Shown here one piece after another: positions 27,301 through 37,400 of a stretch of DNA of 64,000 bases. The notes beneath the pieces were generated by a model. It made no database searches and had not been told where the DNA came from. It worked only from the letters and a program-made list of their open reading frames with translations. The translations under genes were made by a program, and so were the position numbers. Each line of letters starts with the position of its first letter. Within the stretch, counting starts at the first letter, position 1. Origin of the DNA: Leptasterias polaris (lineage: Eukaryota > Echinodermata > Asteroidea > Forcipulatida > Asteriidae); contig JAZGTN010000002.1 of the NCBI GenBank assembly GCA_037783415.1, positions 4,340,001 to 4,404,000 on the forward strand. The letters run 5' to 3'.

Positions 27301-27781
27301 TTGAAACGTTGAGTTGTCGACCACCGGTTCTTTTCAGAACCACCACTACTCATAAGAGATTTACACATGGTGCTGCCGCAATTCTTACCTGGTTATACTC
27401 CCACCATGCAAAGTTTCAAATCCTACTCAAGATATTAATTCATGTTACAGTGCTACCTTCACGTCACAGTGCCACCTTTTAAGTTTCAGAATCCTAGGCC
27501 TAAATATGCAGTTTGTGTAAAATAGGCCCAAGATATTTAGATGAAGGGTTGCCTTGGTATTTTTGATGTATCTACCGGTAACATGCAATATTAAAAGTGA
27601 ATTACGTCAGCATGGCCATTCAAAGTTTTCATATTTCTCTTATCTCTACGAAGGTCACGGCTTCAAGTTGGCGCCTGTCGTCGGCAAGATCCTGAGTGAG
27701 TTAGCGACTGGGGAAAAGCCTAGCTACGACAAACTGCCGTTGCGTTTAGAAAACTTTAAGAAACGTGGTGCTAAGTTATAA
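18375..27781 (+). CDS. PIPOX: Peroxisomal sarcosine / L-pipecolate oxidase-like flavoenzyme, copy A
   Basis: Eight coding exons join in phase: 18375-18494, 19768-19916, 20618-20831, 22227-22409, 24609-24743, 25506-25658, 26634-26709, 27654-27781. They give about 385 residues (human PIPOX about 390). The order is: Rossmann FAD motif V-V-G-A-G-V-E-G near residue 15; the substrate-side R-I-T-R-H-A-Y stretch; L-x-P-L-G before exon 5; K-L-C-Y-H-H-G at the exon 5/6 junction; N-C-M-Y-T near residue 315, whose Cys carries covalent FAD in this family; and the closing [15 protein letters not shown]. Exon 7 ends in phase 1 and exon 8 completes the glycine. The C-terminus A-K-L is a PTS1, so a peroxisomal flavin oxidase that produces H2O2 is expected. 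The ATG at 18375 has the better initiation context (A at -3, G at +4); an in-frame ATG at 18357 would add six residues. Confidence 0.93.
18860..19036. repeat. Inverted repeat in PIPOX-A intron 1
   Basis: The arms 'cattta cgtaaatatt' and 'aatatttacgtaatg', with inner arms 'ccaaatcgcaaat' and 'atttgcgatttgg', form a MITE-like foldback rich in CGTGAATAT words. Confidence 0.55.
19198..19315. repeat. Two adjacent near-perfect palindromes
   Basis: Positions 19198-19223 are a perfect 26-bp palindrome (13-nt arms) centred between 19210 and 19211. Positions 19216-19315 form a palindrome with 50-nt arms, centred between 19265 and 19266 (AAAG|CTTT), with only one mismatch (19225/19306) and no spacer. 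The outer arms reuse the GTACATTTT words of the small palindrome. It lies in intron 1 of PIPOX copy A. Confidence 0.85.
20022..20240 (+). repeat. Dispersed repeat shared with 38955-39180
   Basis: Shared words in the same order include 'cattttcggcaaaaa', 'ttgaaaccg', 'cattcaatttcact', 'ttttagcag' and 'tgctgc(g/a)aa'. One copy sits in intron 2 of PIPOX-A and the other in intron 6 of PIPOX-B. They are therefore independent insertions, not part of the gene duplication. Confidence 0.6.
21455..21874 (+). mobile_element. tRNA-derived SINE with TA-repeat tail
   Basis: The head resembles a class II tRNA. It has an A box (TGGCCGAGTGGTTAAGAGC) and a B box (GGGTTCGAATCCC), with a T-loop and acceptor-like end 'agtcgtgaca'. 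A conserved SINE body follows (ACACTTAACCACATGCTTCG, GGGACGTAAAGCCG), then a short 3' end and a TA microsatellite at 21850-21874. It lies in intron 3 of PIPOX-A. It is not a functional tRNA, because the body continues directly. Confidence 0.85.
22781..22952. mobile_element. Palindromic MITE (GGCCCTTTTCGAA family), second copy
   Basis: The left end is GGCCCTTTTCGAAACCACTG. The right end carries 'cagtgatttcgaaaaagctc'. The inner arms 'gggctcaggctta' and 'taagcctgagccc' are perfectly complementary. It lies in intron 4 of PIPOX-A. Confidence 0.65.
23630..24401 (+). mobile_element. Copy of the GGGCGTCGAT-type TIR element, left end truncated
   Basis: The sequence matches the interior and right end of the complete element at 42514-43415: shared 'tataatacagacaatag', 'ttagcattcaagttatgcgt', 'acggtacacgatccctccac' and the right end CAGTAGCGATCGACGCCCT. 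No left GGGCGTCGAT end is seen, so this copy is truncated. It lies in intron 4 of PIPOX-A and is itself interrupted by the MITE at 23654-23822. Confidence 0.7.
23654..23822. mobile_element. Nested 169-bp MITE with TA target duplication
   Basis: The ends GACCTTATGCATATGACGTCA and, on the minus strand, GACCTTATGCATTGACGTCA are flanked by TA. The uninterrupted version of the host element at 42800-42815 shows the empty site (caatagacgacaag), which supports a clean insertion. Confidence 0.75.
24882..25022. mobile_element. Short MITE of the GACTGTGCAAGTCTCGC family
   Basis: The left end is GATTGTGCAAGTCTCGC after TA. The right end is 'cgagacttgcacggtc' before TA. It lies in intron 5 of PIPOX-A. 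Confidence 0.7.
25934..26387 (-). mobile_element. TRIM (LTR retrotransposon in miniature), complete with 5-bp target duplication
   Basis: Two nearly identical LTRs, 25934-26111 (178 bp) and 26209-26387 (179 bp), each run TGTTG...CAACA and flank only 97 bp of internal DNA. The element is on the minus strand. Directly next to the right (5') LTR, with no spacer, is a primer binding site. Its plus-strand form at 26176-26208 is the 3' part of a tRNA-Leu-type sequence, including the T-arm GTGGGTTCGAATCCCAC and a terminal CCA. Next to the left (3') LTR is a polypurine tract, CAAGAGGGAAGA on the minus strand. ATCTT is duplicated at 25929-25933 and 26388-26392. There is no gag or pol. It lies in intron 6 of PIPOX-A. 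Confidence 0.9.
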
Positions 27782-27811
27782 CGATTTTTTTTATAATGAT
27801 TTGAAAATTGG

Positions 27812-27817
27812 AATAAA
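27812..27817 (+). terminator. Polyadenylation signal AATAAA of PIPOX-A
   Basis: A canonical AATAAA lies about 30 nt after the stop codon of copy A. That spacing is short but plausible for a very compact 3' UTR. Confidence 0.5.
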
Positions 27818-28340
27818 ACTACCGGTATCACTAATTTATAAAGTGAATTTAAAAAAATTGACCTATAATACTCGCATGTTAAGGCAATGTTCTCAAAGCA
27901 GAGGTCAAGAGGGTCGAAATAACTTGGGTAAATAAATAGGTTTAATTAATTAAATGAACATGGTTCTTCGTATGACCCTTAGCATACGTTATTTCGGTCA
28001 TCATTGTTATATACATGCATATATATTATTTATAAATTGTATTTAATAAGTGAAAATGACTAAAATAAAACCTAATATAGATAAGATCCCGACCAGACGT
28101 ACAGTGATATAAATTCCTCCCAAATGTTGCGTTTGGGCCCATACTCTAAACACTTCCGGGTCAAACAGCGGTCCGGATTCCGGGTCCGAGTGGGCCCAAC
28201 ACATTCCGGGGTCAGGATCACCCGGAAACTGGTTTTAGAAAATGGGATTTTAACTCAAATTCTACGTCAGTTTGATCCATGTCTGTCAATTTGACACAGA
28301 TCAAACCGACCAAGAAATGGGTTAGGCCCCATGGGACCTA
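27818..28340. other. Intergenic, non-coding
   Basis: AT-rich at first, then a stretch rich in GGGTCC/CCGG words near 28110-28330 that abuts the next element. No gene was seen. Confidence 0.4.
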
Positions 28341-30012
28341 CACTGTAAAAACGGCGTTTAGAATCTAAACACATTTCTAAACGCCTCGCTTGTACCCACT
28401 TTTTTCACACGTTTAGCCCTCAACATGTTTAGATTTTGCGTTTCTGTGACATGTTTACCCCGAGACACATTTAGCCTGTGATACGTTTAGATTGAATGTG
28501 TTTAGGGTTCATAGTGAGTGCTAAACATGTTTAGAATCCAACACGTTTCAGAGAATAAGCTTAATTTTTAAACACCTGAAGAAAAGAAAAGAGAAATGTT
28601 GCAACATTCGCCTGCCTGCTTACTGAAACATAACGCTCAAGCTACGCTCGGCATGAGAATCGATAAATCATCATCATCTCAACGGTCATCGAGATGATTT
28701 ATCATAGAGATGATTTTCATCGAGATGATTTTCATCGAGATGATTTGAGGAGCAATGATGACATAATTTCAGTCATACTGAAAACGGTCATTTTGAAGTC
28801 TCAGAATCCGTTCCAATTATATACATTTTGGGCTTTACTTTCTACCCATGGTGTGAATCTTTGAAGTGCTGGCCAATATGATACAACAAAAATTTGCTTC
28901 AATTGAATTACACACATTAAAGTGTAAACTACTGCGCAGGAAAGGCTGTTATACCTACAATGGTTTTGAATAAACACCAAGGTCTATATTTGTGCATATT
29001 TAATGAAACCCCGCCCATTTCATTCTAAACAAACTGATGAATTTAAACACATACAAAACATGTTTACAAGCAAACATGTTTAGAAATATGTTTGTAAGCT
29101 AAATTGGTATCCCTTTAACATGTCAAAAAGCTAAACGTGTTGCGATCAATGCAGGTTTGAACTGGTTTGAACATTCAAATACACCAGAATGTGTGTTCAT
29201 CATTTTAGTACGTTTGCTACCTGAGCAATTTTACTTGCCATGAGGGGCTAAACGTGTGGAGCATTTTTGATACCTTTGTAAAGTTACGTATTACCAAAAT
29301 GCGAATTATTTTAAACCCTTTTAATTATGTGTTTATGCCATATAGCAAAAACGCTCTCCAAGGAAGGCCTATATGCCTACGTGGAAGCCTATCATGACTA
29401 GCTGCTTAGCTTTTTCATACCAATAGCAAACGTATTCAATGATGTAAACACATTCTGGTGTATTCAAATGTTCAAACCAGTTCAAAACACGTTTAGCTTT
29501 TGACATGTTAAAGAGATAGCATTTAGCTTCAAACATATTTCTGAACGTGTTTGCGTGTAAACATGTTTTGTATGTGTTTAAATTCAAAACTGCATTTCAA
29601 ACAAGCACAACAAATCTCAACCCGTTTAGCTTTTTGACATGTTAAAGAGGTAGCCATTTAGCTTCAAACATATTTCTAAACATGTTTGCGTGTAAACATG
29701 TTTTGATTGTGTTTAAATTCAAAACTTCACTTAAAACAAGCACAACAAATCTCAACACGTTTAGCTTTTTGACATGTTAAGGAGATACCCATTTAGCTTA
29801 CAAACATATTTCTAAACATGTTTGCGTGTAAACATGTTTTGTATGTGTTTAAAATCAAAACTTCACTTAAAACAAGCATAACAAATCTCAACACGTTTAG
29901 CTTTTTGACATGTTAAGGAGATACCCATTTAGCTTTCAAGCATATTTCTAAACATGTTTGCGTGTAAACATGTTGTGTGTGTGTTTAAACGCTAAGCGCC
30001 GTTTTTACAGTG
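28341..30012. mobile_element. 1.67-kb TIR element with internal inverted and tandem repeats
   Basis: The ends are CACTGTAAAAACGGCGTTTAG on the left and, on the minus strand, CACTGTAAAAACGGCGCTTAG on the right. Both are bordered by TA. Inside, the right half holds repeats of about 135 bp: GTTTAGCTTTT(T)GACATGTTAA starts near 29491, 29624, 29759 and 29895. The left half carries the same unit inverted (about 29038-29205). No transposase frame is present, so it is a non-autonomous foldback-type transposon. The superfamily is not determined. Confidence 0.75.
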
Positions 30013-30052
30013 TAGAATTGGGGTCGGACCCGGGAGTAAGATAAGAGTGTGT

Positions 30053-30149
30053 TCTATGAGCCCCACTAAATATAAAGACGAGTTGTCAAGTTTGGGAAAG
30101 GGGATGGGGGTCAAGATATCCATAGAAAAGAAAGAGATAAAGGGGGAAT
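30053..30149. repeat. Left arm of ~95-bp inverted repeat pair (partner 33856-33950)
   Basis: The segment containing 'gagccccactaaatataaag' and 'gtcaagata(t)ccatagaaaa' reappears inverted at 33856-33950 with high similarity. The pair brackets the LINE and a TIR element. They may be the ends of an older large TIR element or two dispersed copies. Confidence 0.6.
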
Positions 30150-32937
30150 TTTATTTTTAATTTATTTTATTTTATTTTAAGATCTTTATACAGGATACAC
30201 AAATCAGCACAACAGCTGTATTACATTATGGTCCTGTGTATTAAAAAAAGGAAAAAGGAAAAACATTACTTTAAAAAAAATACAAACAGTCTGAGTAAAA
30301 AGATTTTACAATTATAAAAAAAAAGAACAACAACAAGAGGATTAAAATATACTTAAAAATTGATTTGTTTATACATATTTTTAAAACCACCAATATACGA
30401 TGCATTTTGGGCCTTAGTATAGGTAACTTGTTCCATATAGCAGCACCAGAATAATTAAAACATTGCTTAAAACATTCCATGTTAGGCTTAGGGAGAACAA
30501 CATTAAGAGAATCAGCATTTCTAGTATTGAACCCATGCCTATCAAAGTACATCTCAATATTATTACAAAGTCTGTCTGGGGCTAAACCATTAACACATTT
30601 CTACATTATTGCAGGCTAAAAAGAAATCCCTCCTCTGTTCAAAAGTCTGCCAAGAAAGAGTTCTAATTATGTCATCACCATGAGAATTTACATAATCAAA
30701 ATCATTAGCAACAATCCCGGCAGCTCTTTTTTGAAGTCTAAGTAGAGTCTTCCTACTTGTCATCGAACAGTTACCCCAAACAGAACTGGCATAGTCCAGA
30801 CACGGTTGAATGGTTGTTTTGTACAGGGTATTAAGAAGACTCTTGTTAAGGACATGTCTTAGTCGACCAAGGGAATAAAAATAAGCGACCGACTTAACAA
30901 CATTCCTAACATGTGATTCCCAGGTAAGGTTTTCGTCAACTTCAATCCCTAAATACCTTACTTTATCAACCTGTTCGAGCTGAGTGTCCTTAATGGAAAT
31001 ATTCAAATTTTCGACATTATTAACACGACTAGATTTCAAAAGCAAAATTTTGGTTTTATCAGGGTTAATGGCAAGACGATTACATTTATACCAATCACTA
31101 ATGCTATCAATATTAGATTGCAAGACATGGTTAACATCATTAATATTGCTCCCAGTAGTGTAAATAATAACCTCATCAGCAAAAATATTACAAGTGCACT
31201 TGGAATCAACACTTTGTATGATGTCATGATGTAAAGTAAAAATAGGATAGGTCCAAGAACACTTCCTTGGGGTACTCCTACTGAAATATCATTTGGGCTT
31301 GAAACTTCACCATTGCACCTTGCCACTTATTTTCTGTTAAAAATATAGCTCTTGAACCACTTTAGTTCATTACCCGAAATACCATGCTGATCTAGTGACC
31401 ACTATATGGTGTATACTTCATTGATTTAGATTTTAAAGTAGCCAAACACAAAACCGTTAGGTTTAGGGATTACAAGAATTTTGATGAAGATGCATTTTTA
31501 AATGATATTAAGTGTTGTTCTATTTTTAATAAGTGCGAGGATAGCTATACACAGAGAATGAAATGTTATGGACTGCCTGGCGTAATGAGTTTTTAAAGAT
31601 TTAGTCATACTCCTATTAAAACGGTAAGAGTTAAGAATAGGTATTGTTCTTGGATGACCCCGGACATTGCTAAACTCATGTATAAAAGGGACTTTTTAAA
31701 ATCTCTGTCTATTTTTAATGATTGTTCTGACACCTTGAATGAGTACAGAAAAGCCAGAAATCTTGTCACCTCATTAACGAGACAATCTAAACGTGAGTAT
31801 TTTGATAATGTGTCTGCTAACTATAAGAGCAATTCCAAAAAGTTATGGCGTGAGGTTCAAAAAGTCACAGGTAAAAGTAAATTTGTTAACACTATGGATC
31901 CTGATCTAAATTGCTCTGAAATGAATGATTTTTTGGTTGACATTGGTAAAACTATTGCAGACTCATTTAAAAAAGATCCTCTTATTTGGAAGAATCCCAA
32001 ATGTTCTTATAGTCTCAGTTTTAATCCTGTGCCTGAAGAGTCCGTTTTGAAAGCTTTACGTCATCTTAGCACTGACAGTAATCTTGATGTCACGTGGACT
32101 TTGATACTAAACGTCTCAGGGGAGGTGCACTGGATATTTACAAATCTCTTTGTTATATTATCAATCTGTCTCTTAGGAGTGGTGTTATTCCAGATGATTG
32201 GAAATTTGCCCGTACCACCCCAATTTACAAAGGAAAGGGTTGTAAGAAGGACAAAGGTAATTACAGACCTATTTCTGTTGTTTGTCATGTTGCTAAAATT
32301 ATTGAAAGGGAAGTTCAGGTCCAACTAATTGATTACCTTAATACCCATGACATGTTTACAGTTGATCAATTTGCTTTCCTTAAAAATCACTCTACTCTGT
32401 CTTGTCTGCATTGTGTTATTGATGATTTTTATGAAGCTTTTTAATGAGCGTGAAGTTGTTGGCTCTTGTTTTCTTGACATATCTAAGTGTTTTGATACTA
32501 TTGACCACGACCTGTTACTTTTTAAAGTAAGAGTTATCTTGGCCACATCACAAAGAGTATATGTTTCTCGGGTACTGAGCTTAAAATGAGATCAATACAT
32601 TTAGACGACTCGTTTGTGACCCGTGTAGGCTTAGTAACCAGTTGATTAAGAACATACAAACTTTCAATCAAATGAATAGGATTATTGCTTAAGGATTCAT
32701 CAATTTTATAATCAATATTAAAGTCTCCCAGTAAAACAATCTCTTTATGTTCTCAACGGAAGCTTTACCTAAAACATCAAGGATCCCATTAAAGTAATCA
32801 CAGTTAGCATTGGGAGGTCTGTACATGCAACACAGTAAGCGAGGATGGAGCAAGCTGATATCGAAATGAAAACCCAATTGCAGTGGTAGTGAGTTAAGCT
32901 CACTGTGTGGGGTTCAGGGTAATATTTTTAACTCGTA
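30150..32937 (-). mobile_element. APE-type LINE copy with internal in-place inversion
   Basis: Minus-strand parts: an endonuclease fragment at about 32937-32528 (C-M-Y-R-P-P-N-A-N, then a decayed G-D-F-N-I region and C-I-D-L-I-L-S), and the RT second half plus C-terminus at about 31395-30365 (S-V-G-V-P-Q-G-S-V-L-G-P, D-K-T-K-I-L-L-L-K, Y-L-G-I-E-V-D). The 3' tail is A/T-rich near 30150-30180. Between them, 31396-32527 is in plus orientation. It encodes the linker (S-D-H-Y-M-V-Y at its start) and the RT first half (N-Y-R-P-I-S-V-V, F-L-D-I-S-K-C-F-D-T-I-D-H-D-L-L). Turning it round would restore family order at both joints. Frameshifts and stops are present, so the copy is dead. Confidence 0.85.
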
Positions 32938-32945
32938 CGGATTGT

Positions 32946-33775
32946 TCAGCTCAATAGCAGAAATTCAATACCCTAAATTCAAAAGCCGGCCCTTACACCA
33001 AGTTTACATAAAGGATGACCATGTACATGTATATTCCAGGGCCTTTGTGGTGGACGATAAAACCACTGGATTGCATTTTCACCATGTGAAGTTTCAGAAC
33101 CCTATATTAGGCCTAAATGTGCAGTGTAAAATAGGCATAAATGATTATATTTAGATGAAGGGTTGCATTGGTATTCTGTAAAGGGAGCCAACAAATGTGT
33201 TACTGCATTCTATATGAAGGGGTTTTCCAGATTGGCAAAATTATTTTTGGAATTTATAGTATTGTATTCCCCTTGCTACACAAATCACTAAATTGACAAG
33301 TGACACAAAAACAAAATAATAAAAATCTGGTGTTTTTTTTAAAGAGTTCTGAACATCTTGAGTGCGTTCCGGTGCTATTATTTTTTTCCCCATGTTTGTC
33401 CTTCAAAAAAACTCTTTTGGATGCATTTAGGTCCTATAACAACTTTTCAAAATTTCTTTTCGTGGTCACAATATGTGTCTTCAATGATTTGCTTGCACAC
33501 GGCTACATGTTTGGTTTCACTCTGTCTTCCCCCTAATATACAGAATAATTATATTACAAAAATAAATGAATGCAGTAACAAATGCAGTTGTAAATATTGA
33601 ATGTATCTTCATGTGTTAATATTGTTGTTATTACTTAATAATTATGTTTACTCTGTATGTGAGGGAATAGTGAAACCACAAAGGCACTGGAATGTACAAG
33701 GTCACTCTTTTGTAAACTTATAGTGTAAGGGGCGGCTATTGAACTTAGGGTATTGAAGTACCGCAATGGCGCTGA
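32946..33775. mobile_element. TIR element with ~105-bp imperfect terminal inverted repeats
   Basis: The left arm contains 'caataccctaaattcaaaag' and 'ccagggcctttgtggtgg'. The right arm on the minus strand carries 'caataccctaagttcaatag' and 'ccagtgcctttgtggttt' in the same order. No coding capacity is seen. Fragments of similar sequence occur in intron 7 of both PIPOX copies (about 27400-27570 and 39770-39890) and near 12640-12670. Confidence 0.6.
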
Positions 33776-33855
33776 GCTATATAGGCCTATGAATAAAAAT
33801 ATGAACCCCACCCCACGCAGCTTGCCCCAGGCCATCCCCATTTACCATTCCCCTT

Positions 33856-33950
33856 AATTATCTCTTTATTTTCTATGGACTATCTTGACCCAAACCCCCC
33901 TTTCCCATGAACTTGACAACACGGCTTTATATTTAGTGGGGCTCAAATAT
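33856..33950. repeat. Right arm of the ~95-bp inverted repeat pair (partner 30053)
   Basis: This is the inverted counterpart of 30053-30149: 'ttttctatggactatcttgac' and 'ctttatatttagtggggctc'. A TTAA-family end (TTAAAGGGTCTGTACACG) begins right after it. Confidence 0.6.
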
Positions 33951-34403
33951 CATTAAAGGGTCTGTACACGTTTGGCAATGACTTTGAAAAACAGGCAACA
34001 CGACGGGCTACATCAGCACGAAGTGACGCACGACGCGACGGGTGACGGCATTAAGCTGTAGGCGACGCACCGGCACGACGTGACGCATATTTTGTCGTCT
34101 TTAGAACACCATTAATAGTTACCACCAACGAAGACTGCATTCATTTCAGTCACCTGGCTTGGTCAAATTTAGTCTTGAATGGCGCCGTTAATTTTTGTTA
34201 ACGTAGTCGCCGATATCGCAACACGAATTACTGTAGAAGAGATATCTGTATCACAAAAACCTGGATCAAAACGCTGTTTCGATCCCATAGCCTTGACCGT
34301 ACTCCCTCCGAGACAGCCGATTTTGAGCCTACTACCGGTGACTATTATTATAAAAACAGCGTCGCCAGTCAGGACTATAGGGGAAAATCACAACCGTGTC
34401 CAA

Positions 34404-37400
34404 ATGAAATCGCCAACAGAGCAAAATGGCCAATCTATAGCAAGCTACGATTGTGTAGTTGTAGGAGCCGGTGCAGAAGGTTCAGCAACAGGCTACCAGC
34501 TGACGAAGAAGTGTGTCAAAACACTATTGATCGAACAGGTAGGCTTATAACTTATAAGGATAGCCCATTTGGTTTGATTTTAGAAAAGGCTAGTTTCTGA
34601 TATCAACTCGTTTTAATTTGGGTTTTACCATTACAGACCAGCCACGTATCGGCACTTAAGCGCTGTTTTGAACGTTGAGTTCTCCACATTGATCCCCACT
34701 TTCTGGCTATAGTGTTTATTTGTCGAGCAGCATTTTGCCACAAACATGAGTCCGTAAAACATGCATGGATGCTACACGAGTCCGTAAAACATGCATGGAT
34801 GCTTTGAACTGTTGGTTTGCGATGGCTGTACATTATTATTTATTCGGGTACGTATCTGACGATTAAAACCTAAACTGAAGTAGAATTTCACGACACTAAC
34901 AGACTTGACATTAGTGACTAATGTCAAGTCTGCATGACCCTCTTTGCCATACATGGCTTTACTCAGATATATACATGATGAGTTATACTTACGACTAAAC
35001 TATCTCGTACTTATTTGAGACAAGACCCCCCAAAAAAATTAAATTATATATTGTCTAAGACCATGAAGGCCGGTGTGGCAAGAGATTCTGTCCCCCGGAG
35101 ATTTTGTCCCCCGGAGATTCTGTCCCCCATAAGAACTGTGTACAAACTGCTTCTTATTGATACCGCCATCTTTTGAATCCTCCGCCTCCGGCCCATGTTA
35201 ATTTCCCATAATTAAGTGGACAGAATCTCCGGGGGACAGATTTCCCTATGACAACGGACGTCCGCTTCAAGGGGTGAGGGCTACAATTCACTGATTTTGG
35301 CTGTCGACCCAAATCAACTGTCACCAGGGGCACGTTTCCACCTATTCATTGAGCTGAAACAGGGTTACCCCTTCATCACAGACCGCAAGGATGTAGGCAT
35401 GGGTGTCATCCAATAGGAGTCTGGCCGGCTGGTAGAACGGAATGCACTACATTCTTCTCAACTTTTTACGAAGCAATTATGTGCTCAAGGGCACAGTGTC
35501 ATGACCAGGATTCGAACCCACACTCTGCTGCTAACAACACCAGAGCTCGAGAAGAAAATTATGTAGATTGCGCCCCTTTTCGTCGACCACCCTCCAAAAC
35601 TAATAAGACCACGTCAATTTCTTGCAGTTCAAGTTAGGACACAACCGAGGGAGTTCCCATGGGCAGTCTCGCATCACTCGCCATGCTTACCTTCAGAAGC
35701 ACTACGCCACGATGATGCCGGAATGCTTTGAAACGTGGGCACGACTGGAAGAAGAAGTAGGCACCAAACTCTACAGGTAACATAATTTTGTAAGAGTGGA
35801 AATAGGGCATATGTCGAGAATCTGGCAAAATGTCGGACTACGATTCCTTTATTTTGTTGTTGTTCTTTGATTTGATTTTTGTTGTTGTAGACGCGGTTGT
35901 TTTTCATGTCGGCCGGTTTAAATAATGTACGAGAATTATCCTAGTAGTGGGCCAGTCGATACATAACTTCACAGGCTCTATTTCACGTAACAGTGTTGTC
36001 CTGGCGATTCGTTTTGTGGGTTGTGACATCACAATTTGCTAAGCAATTAAGATTGACAACATCTTATAGTTATAATCAATCTCAAAGGTTCTTTGTGAAA
36101 TCTTGACCCAGTTAACTTTTCATACACCCGGTTCAGACAGGCGCTCTAGAGTCGCGCCGAACCAAATTGTTGAAATTATGTATAACATGAAAAGTTAAAC
36201 GTCTGGAACACTGTTAGGAGCGACTGGACGCGATGGAAGTCGAAAGATCGACAGTGTTGCAGTACGGTTCGGAACGCCGCGGCCGACTCTGGAGTGTCTT
36301 GGTTTCAGACGTCGATCTTGTCATGAGCCGAACCTAATGTAAATGTTATGTTTAGTTCGCCTGCCTGAAACCAAAGTTTATTTGATTCGACCTAGAGTTG
36401 GTTCGGCGCGATTCCGGAGTGCCTGTCTGAACCAGGTGTTACTCATCAGTTTGGTTTGTTTTACAACAGAAATGTGGGTCTTTTGTCCGTAAATGGTCCT
36501 CCCTACGATGATTACGACAACCGTGGAGGCAACTTACGGGACATGAACAAACCCTTTGAGCTGCTAACAGCTGAGCAGGTCTGCCAGCTTTATCCTGGGT
36601 TCGCATTCCAACCTGACGTGAAGGCATTCGTGGACCCGTCAGGTGGGGTGCTGTACGCTGACCGGTGTCTCAAAGCTCTACAGGTATAGGCCCCTATAGG
36701 TATAACATGAATCACATCAAACAGACTTGAAGACGAGCAGAGTATACTGTACGAAACGTCGAGACCACATCGGTTCTTTTCAGAGCCAACACTCCTCCCA
36801 AAAGATATTTTTACACATGGTTGTACCCGCAAAGACTTAAAATCAAGTCGCCAGTAGTATGCAGAAATCCGTTTGTGGTGTTATTATGATATAGAATCAC
36901 CGGGATGCTGTTAGACTCTAATCATGCCGTTAATGTTTGTAGAAATTCCCTCTAGTTATTATAGTGTAGTATAGGCATTTCATTGGCTAATGCTGAATGC
37001 CGATCACCAGCGACGGAGAAAACGCTGTCCGGGTTTAATCAGTCTTAAGAATACTTCTGAGTTCAGTTGGAAATAATGCCAAAATAACCAAAGGACATAT
37101 TGATACTGTTAGATACTGTATTGTGCTGTCTTTCAAAGAATCTTTGCACTGCTATTTCCCTTCGCTGTTTTCTCACAACCAGACCATGTTCGTGAAGCAA
37201 GGAGGTGTCATTCAAGAAGAAGAAAAAGTGTTGCAAATCATCCCCGGAAAACTTGTGACAATTGTGACCAACAGAGGGCGGTATACGGCTAAGAGCGTTG
37301 TTCTTACCCCGGGCTCATGGGCGTCTCAGTTGCTAAGACCATTGGGTCTTGACCCTCCCCTGAAGGTATTTTATTGCGATGAGTTGCTTTTTCTGTAGTG

